A program made the position numbers and the translations under genes. Shown here piece by piece: positions 6,876 through 10,810 of a DNA stretch of 10,810 nucleotides; within the stretch, counting starts at the first letter, position 1, and every line of letters begins with the position of its first letter. A model generated the notes under the pieces. The model saw nothing but the letters and a program-made list of their open reading frames with translations, did not search any database and was not told the DNA's origin. The DNA is from a bacterium (GTDB lineage: Bacteria; Electryoneota; Electryoneia; Electryoneales; Electryoneaceae): positions 1 through 10,810 of the forward strand of contig JANQEY010000328.1 of assembly GCA_028278125.1 (NCBI GenBank). The letters are read 5' to 3'.

Positions 6876-8588
6876 TTAACCGGTTTTCTCTTCTGCAATC
6901 AACCATCGTTCATTCTCATATTTCATTAATAAAGTCTTACGCACCAGATCCGTGTATGTATCGGATCTGTATTTCTGTTCAAAACTGACTTGCGCATGTT
7001 CATCACCGATAAATTTGATCCGAATATCATTAATTTCGATTGTGATAAAACGGGGTTTTTGGATTCTCTGACGTCGCTGTACAGCCCATTTTTCAATCGA
7101 CATGTTGCCTGCCGGCTTAAATTCATCAGAATAATGTGATAAATAACCATCGACATCCTTCGCCGACCAAAACTCAGCCCACTGATTTATCGATTTGATT
7201 ATTTCCTCATAACCGGGCTGTTCTTCAGCCATGGTAACAGTAGCACGATTGTCAGGCTGTCTGGCACGTTGCAACTCCGCTAACTCAAGCTGGACTTGTT
7301 TTGCAACTGTTTCTCGCTCTTTTTCCAATCTTGCCAGCTCCTCCCGAATTTGTTCAAATCTGGCTTGAGACTGTTTAACCTGCTTTAATACTTCCTGCTG
7401 TTCCTGTTTTGTCTGATCAATAATCTGTATTCTTTTCTGTTCCAGTATATTCAATTCTTTTTCAGCCTGTCGAGCCTTTATAATAGCCTGTTGTACTTGC
7501 TCTTCTGCCTGCTGTTGCTTTGTCCTTGTCTCAGCAAGAGTTGTATCACGGGTTTCTGATAGCTGAGCCAGCTCACGTCTAAGCTGTTCAACCTTTTCCT
7601 GCTCTATTCGGGTCTGTTCCCTGGCAAGCTGTTGTTTTTGTTCAGCCTGCTTGATTGATTCAGCTGTTAATCGTTCTAATTTCGCCAGTTCCTCCCGGGC
7701 CTGCCTTGCTCTTGCCTGCGACTGTCTAACCTGCTCATTTGCATCGGCCTGAGATAATTTGGCTTCCTGTATCGTCTTGTCTCTTTGTTGTTGTAATGTT
7801 GTCAGTTCCTCCCGGGTTAATTTCACTTGCTCTTGCGCCCGCTTTATATGTTCCTCAGCATTTGCCTGCAACACCCTGGCTTCTTTAGCCGACTTATCCC
7901 TTTTTTGCTGTAATGACGATAACTCCTGTTGTAATTGATTTGCTTTTACTCTTTCGGTTTTTGTTTGATTAATTAACGCTGCCAGCTCCTGTTCAAGTCT
8001 GGCAATCTCTGTACTGGTTTCAGCAGCCTCCTGCTGCCTTGCCTTGACAAGCTGTTCCTGCTCACTGATCTTCGTTGAAAACAGATCACCGATTAAGGAA
8101 AGTTTTTCACGCGCAGTTTCATTATCCTTATCCAGTTCCAGTGCCTGGTTATATGCTCTGCTTGCCATCTTGGCATAGATATCTCCCAAATTCTCATGAG
8201 CCGTCGCATAACTTGGGTGGGTATTGATAGCCTGCTGTAATGCTTGTCTGGCGTTGGTAAAGTCACCTTGTGCGGCATATACAACAGCCAGGTTATTGTA
8301 GGGTTCCGGTAATTCAGGATGTTCCTGAGTAAGTTTTACAAAAATATCTCTAGCCCTCTCCAGTTCATTCTGTCTGGTCAGGATCAATCCTTTTAAAAAA
8401 AGCAAATTAACATTACCGGCATCTTCTGCAAGTTGTGCATCGGTTACAATCAGAGCCTGATGTAACTGCCCCTGTGCTATCAACGCCTCGATCCGGTTCG
8501 ATTGCGGATTTGCCTGTAGCCCTTCACTCGCCCAAAGAAATATCAGGCAGACACATGTCACTATATTATTAGTATTTCTATTATCCAT
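6876..8588 (-). CDS. Exported TPR / long coiled-coil protein with C-terminal NTF2-like domain
   Basis: The protein has 570 aa. Residues ~9-26 form a signal peptide or signal anchor (IVTCVCLIFLWASEGLQA). Three or so TPRs follow to about residue 165, including EPYNNLAVVYAAQGDFTNAR and a final YNQALELDKDN. From ~175 to 445 a Gln/Glu/Lys/Arg-rich coiled coil contains five consecutive 39-residue repeats (219-413) with a partial sixth. The C-terminal ~104 residues (467-570) are an NTF2-like domain with FWSAKDVDGYLSHYS and FEQKYRSD, matching the domain at the end of the adjacent YkuD enzyme. There are no catalytic motifs, so a periplasmic scaffold or adaptor role is inferred. GGA lies six bases before the ATG. 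The YkuD gene starts 31 bp downstream, so the two are probably cotranscribed. A specific function is not known to me. Confidence 0.85.
   Translation of the reverse strand: MDNRNTNNIVTCVCLIFLWASEGLQANPQSNRIEALIAQGQLHQALIVTDAQLAEDAGNVNLLFLKGLILTRQNELERARDIFVKLTQEHPELPEPYNNLAVVYAAQGDFTNARQALQQAINTHPSYATAHENLGDIYAKMASRAYNQALELDKDNETAREKLSLIGDLFSTKISEQEQLVKARQQEAAETSTEIARLEQELAALINQTKTERVKANQLQQELSSLQQKRDKSAKEARVLQANAEEHIKRAQEQVKLTREELTTLQQQRDKTIQEAKLSQADANEQVRQSQARARQAREELAKLERLTAESIKQAEQKQQLAREQTRIEQEKVEQLRRELAQLSETRDTTLAETRTKQQQAEEQVQQAIIKARQAEKELNILEQKRIQIIDQTKQEQQEVLKQVKQSQARFEQIREELARLEKERETVAKQVQLELAELQRARQPDNRATVTMAEEQPGYEEIIKSINQWAEFWSAKDVDGYLSHYSDEFKPAGNMSIEKWAVQRRQRIQKPRFITIEINDIRIKFIGDEHAQVSFEQKYRSDTYTDLVRKTLLMKYENERWLIAEEKTG
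7350..7934 (-). repeat. Five tandem 117-bp coding repeats (39-residue coiled-coil units)
   Basis: Residues 219-257, 258-296, 297-335, 336-374 and 375-413 of the TPR/coiled-coil protein each begin with x-(R/Q/E)-(E/R/Q/K)-E-L-x-x-L and are exactly 39 residues long. A sixth copy (from 414, IREELARL) is cut short. DNA traces of the duplication remain: CAGTTCCTCCCGGG occurs at 7686-7699 and again at 7803-7816, exactly 117 bp apart, and a similar CAGCTCCTCCCG lies near 7335. Thirty-nine residues equal four heptads plus one 11-residue hendecad, consistent with a regular coiled coil. Confidence 0.85.
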
Positions 8589-8623
8589 GCTTAGTCCAAA
8601 ACCAGTTATCTATCCCCAATGCT

Positions 8624-9409
8624 TTAGGATGTTTGCATCGTAATGTCAATTTTACTACATTTTACCGGTACATAATTATAACGTGAAGGATAGCCCTCTA
8701 TTACCGTATTTAGCGTATTCTCATCAACTTGTAGCATGACATCAAGCCAGTATACCCGCTTGCCATCATAATAAGGCACGATAACAGGGTTATAGCCCTT
8801 CTTCTCAAGTTCTTGCAGCCGTTTGTTGACTGCTGCCTGAGAGGAAAACAAGCCAAGTGAGATCGCATTTTCAAGATTCCCTCTGTTAATAAGACGATAA
8901 TCATTTACTCCCTGCCTTTCCAGTGTCTGTATAGTCTCCATTGCATCATTTCTAGATTGCTCCGGAGAAAGATAAATCCAGAACATATGTTTGCCATGCT
9001 CATCGGTGTGATACATATTTGTTTTTGCCCATCTTGATTTAAACCAGTCACTCAAACCAACAGCCTGCAACTCTTCGGCAATGGGGCCGTAAGTAAAACA
9101 ATATGCGTTACCTGTATCGATATCCAGATTTGTTATGCTAATTTCAGGTAAATCCGTAACCAAATCGTTAATGGAACCCTGAACAGATTCCACTATCTCA
9201 TCATTGAAATCCCCGCTATTCTGAGCATCGGTAAACTGCCGTAATTGTAACGACGATTTGTTATCAGTCACCAGTTGTAACTCCTCAACACCCGCCTGGG
9301 TATGCGTTACTGATGACTGAATCCTTATTGCCTTGTTTGATTCTCGATCCAGCTCCCAGCCGAAATAAACAACGTTAAATGACAGCAGGATTAGGAATAT
9401 CCATCTCAT
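8624..9409 (-). CDS. Membrane-anchored SPOR-domain protein
   Basis: The protein has 261 aa. Residues 2-17 (RWIFLILLSFNVVYFG) form a single N-terminal membrane segment, followed by a polar low-complexity linker to about residue 95. A conserved-looking stretch, NAYCFTYGPIAEELQAVG, precedes the SPOR domain at about 142-226, which has the typical core AISLGLFSSQAAVNKRLQEL and ends in VYWLDVML. SPOR domains bind septal, stem-peptide-poor peptidoglycan, so it is probably an inner-membrane protein with a periplasmic wall-binding end. Its ATG overlaps the coaX stop as ATGA (9406-9409), with an AGG-containing ribosome site inside the coaX end, indicating translational coupling. A SPOR gene directly after coaX also occurs in Pseudomonas, from memory. 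Precise function unknown. Confidence 0.85.
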   Translation of the reverse strand: MRWIFLILLSFNVVYFGWELDRESNKAIRIQSSVTHTQAGVEELQLVTDNKSSLQLRQFTDAQNSGDFNDEIVESVQGSINDLVTDLPEISITNLDIDTGNAYCFTYGPIAEELQAVGLSDWFKSRWAKTNMYHTDEHGKHMFWIYLSPEQSRNDAMETIQTLERQGVNDYRLINRGNLENAISLGLFSSQAAVNKRLQELEKKGYNPVIVPYYDGKRVYWLDVMLQVDENTLNTVIEGYPSRYNYVPVKCSKIDITMQTS

Positions 9410-10155
9410 TTATACGCACCTGATTTTACAACAAGACCCCTTAAAACAAGGTGAGGCTCATAATCACATTTATGTAACAGGAATTCATTCACTTCCTCTC
9501 CATATCCACCGGTTATTATGCAATGGAATTGATTACCATACTCGGATTTAAGATCACTTATCACCCTGTCGATGAGAGAAACAACGGTATACAGGGCACC
9601 ATTCGCTACACATTCGGAAGTGGATTGGCCAAAATCGAGAGACAGATTGGTACTTAACTGCACATCAATATCACTGGTTTCATCGCTTAGTATTTTTTGC
9701 ATTAGGACTAAACCCGGGATAATCAAACCGCCTGCATGCCGTCCGGAAGCAGAAATATAATCGATCGTTAGCGCCGTGCCACAATTAACAATACAAACAG
9801 AATCATGATACCGGTCCCAGGCAGCTATCATCGCCAACCAACGATCAATCCCCAGTTGATAATTATCCTCATAGGCATGTATTAGACCTCCCCAGTTCTT
9901 TTCGACCGTAACAAAAACCGGGACCAACCCCCATATTTCCCGTACAACCGTAATAATGCTTTCAGCAACCATGTCACCGGCTACATTTGCGATAAAAACC
10001 TGTTTGGGTTGTTTCATCGCCTGCCAGTTGCCCTTTAATGAAGAGTGCCATGATCTGCTTCGATGGGACAGAACGCCGTGATTTTCCAGGGTATCAGTTC
10101 CCGATAGCGAGGCCCATTTTATCCTGCTGTTACCAATATCAACCAGAAACCTCAA
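9406..10155 (-). CDS. coaX: Type III pantothenate kinase
   Basis: CoaX phosphorylates pantothenate to 4'-phosphopantothenate, the first step of coenzyme A synthesis; type III enzymes belong to the ASKHA fold and need a monovalent cation. The 249 aa match Pseudomonas CoaX (about 248). Motifs seen: the phosphate-binding DIGNSRIKW at 6-14, GIDRW at 102-106 with catalytic base D104, NCGTALTID at 124-132, GGLIIPGL at 142-149, and ITGGYG near 214-219. The start codon is TTG at 10155, supported by the ribosome site GAGGGA just upstream and by the fact that it directly opens the conserved RFLVDIGNS strand. The TTG overlaps the birA stop codon (TTGA). There is no sign of a second pantothenate kinase in the window. 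Confidence 0.95.
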   Translation of the reverse strand: MRFLVDIGNSRIKWASLSGTDTLENHGVLSHRSRSWHSSLKGNWQAMKQPKQVFIANVAGDMVAESIITVVREIWGLVPVFVTVEKNWGGLIHAYEDNYQLGIDRWLAMIAAWDRYHDSVCIVNCGTALTIDYISASGRHAGGLIIPGLVLMQKILSDETSDIDVQLSTNLSLDFGQSTSECVANGALYTVVSLIDRVISDLKSEYGNQFHCIITGGYGEEVNEFLLHKCDYEPHLVLRGLVVKSGAYK

Positions 10156-10810
10156 TTGATTTCCCTCAAACTGAACTCGCCTGTACTAAAAACTTCCCTG
10201 TTACCATTGATAAGCATACATAACATTCCGCTGTCATCAATACCCAGCACATCACCTGTATAGACTTTATTTGGCAGCTCCAGCATAGCTTGTTTACCTT
10301 TCATATAATCATATTCACGCCATTGGTCAGCAAACGCCGGGAAACCTTTCTTGCTGAATTCTGACAACATATTTATTGTCTCACCGATAATGGCTGCCGC
10401 AATACTATTCCTCGATAAATCATATAAATTGCCCTGAACAAGATCAGTAATTGGCTGCTCGATCTCATCAGGTATATGTTGCGGCAGATTGACATTAATT
10501 CCGATGCCTATAATCACATCGCATGGACCTGCAGCCTCTCCCCGTGTTTCAAGTAATATGCCACCAAGCTTCTTATCGTGATAAATAATATCGTTTGGCC
10601 ATTTAAGATAAACGGGAGCATCGATAAACCCCAGTAAAGCTTTATTTACTGCGACACCCGCAGCAAGAGGCAGTCCTGTTAAAAATTTCGGCTGCGGGTC
10701 AAATCGCCAGCCGATAGACAGATAGATACCACTACCCAGCGGCGAACTCCAGGAACGGCCACGGCGCCCCTTACCGGCCGATTGAAATTCCGCCAGTACA
10801 ACTTGTCCAT
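10152..10810 (-). CDS. birA: Biotin--[acetyl-CoA-carboxylase] ligase, N-terminus cut off by window edge
   Basis: The frame stays open to the right edge, giving about 219 visible residues; the ATG at 10517 is internal. The enzyme makes biotinyl-5'-AMP and transfers biotin to the carrier protein of acetyl-CoA carboxylase. Visible motifs are AEFQSAGKGRRGRSW (the biotinyl-AMP-binding loop, GKGRRG), YLKWPNDIIYHDKKLGGIL (with the lysine that contacts biotin), and VIIGIGINVNLP. The C-terminal ~45 residues (MLELPNKVYTGDVLGIDDSG) form the SH3-like BirA C-terminal domain. Whether the enzyme also has the N-terminal winged-helix repressor domain cannot be seen. The stop overlaps the coaX TTG start by 4 bp, so birA is presumably the first visible gene of the minus-strand operon. 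Confidence 0.95.
   Translation of the reverse strand, partial: GQVVLAEFQSAGKGRRGRSWSSPLGSGIYLSIGWRFDPQPKFLTGLPLAAGVAVNKALLGFIDAPVYLKWPNDIIYHDKKLGGILLETRGEAAGPCDVIIGIGINVNLPQHIPDEIEQPITDLVQGNLYDLSRNSIAAAIIGETINMLSEFSKKGFPAFADQWREYDYMKGKQAMLELPNKVYTGDVLGIDDSGMLCMLINGNREVFSTGEFSLREIN

Noticed and set aside
6842..6898. Longer start for the YkuD gene at 6898 (18 extra residues).
   Set aside because: It would overlap the upstream gene and bury the signal peptide behind a polar stretch, while the ATG at 6844 has a good GGAGAG ribosome site and starts the signal peptide directly.
7350..7934. CRISPR-like array suggested by the regular 117-bp spacing.
   Set aside because: The repeats are in frame, degenerate and coding, and there are no short identical repeats with unique spacers.
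10515..10517. ATG at 10517 as the start of a short 121-aa protein.
   Set aside because: The upstream frame continues to the window edge with clear BirA ligase motifs, so this methionine-like codon is internal.

Overview
The window looks like chromosomal DNA of a gammaproteobacterium of moderate GC content. The RecG, RidA, UbiA, CoaX and BirA sequences resemble those of Gammaproteobacteria, and two gene orders known from that class recur: ridA-recG, and birA-coaX followed by a small SPOR-domain gene. Species cannot be named from the sequence. There are no rRNA or tRNA genes, CRISPR array, phage genes or transposase. Both edges cut genes: a TonB-C-terminal-like protein at the left and birA at the right.

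Left half, plus strand: (1) the 3' part of a helical-repeat protein with a TonB-type C-terminal domain; (2) a 188-bp gap with a small hairpin and three tandem copies of CCCGTAC; (3) ridA and recG 17 bp apart, a likely transcription unit for enamine/imine detoxification and replication-fork rescue; (4) a 272-bp AT-rich gap framed by inverted copies of a 9-bp-period CACAGAG motif, resembling a miniature palindromic repeat element; (5) ubiA (ubiquinone synthesis) followed after 2 bp by a secreted M14 zinc carboxypeptidase.

Right half, minus strand, read from right to left: birA (partial), coaX (TTG start, overlapping birA by 4 bp), a membrane-anchored SPOR-domain protein (ATGA overlap with coaX), an exported protein made of TPRs, a long coiled coil and an NTF2-like domain, and an exported YkuD L,D-transpeptidase-fold protein ending in a related NTF2-like domain. 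The genes are tightly packed and could be one operon moving from cofactor metabolism to the cell envelope. The YkuD gene converges on the M14 gene and their coding ends overlap by 37 bp.

The most interesting region is about 4.77-9.41 kb. Four neighbouring genes encode exported or anchored proteins with features of peptidoglycan binding or trimming: M14 carboxypeptidase, YkuD-NTF2, TPR-coiled coil-NTF2 and SPOR. The M14 plus YkuD-NTF2 pair recalls the Helicobacter Csd4/Csd6 and Campylobacter Pgp1/Pgp2 cell-shape enzymes. The coiled-coil protein contains five exact-length 39-residue repeats and shares its C-terminal domain with the YkuD enzyme. This suggests a local domain duplication and a possible scaffold-enzyme pair.
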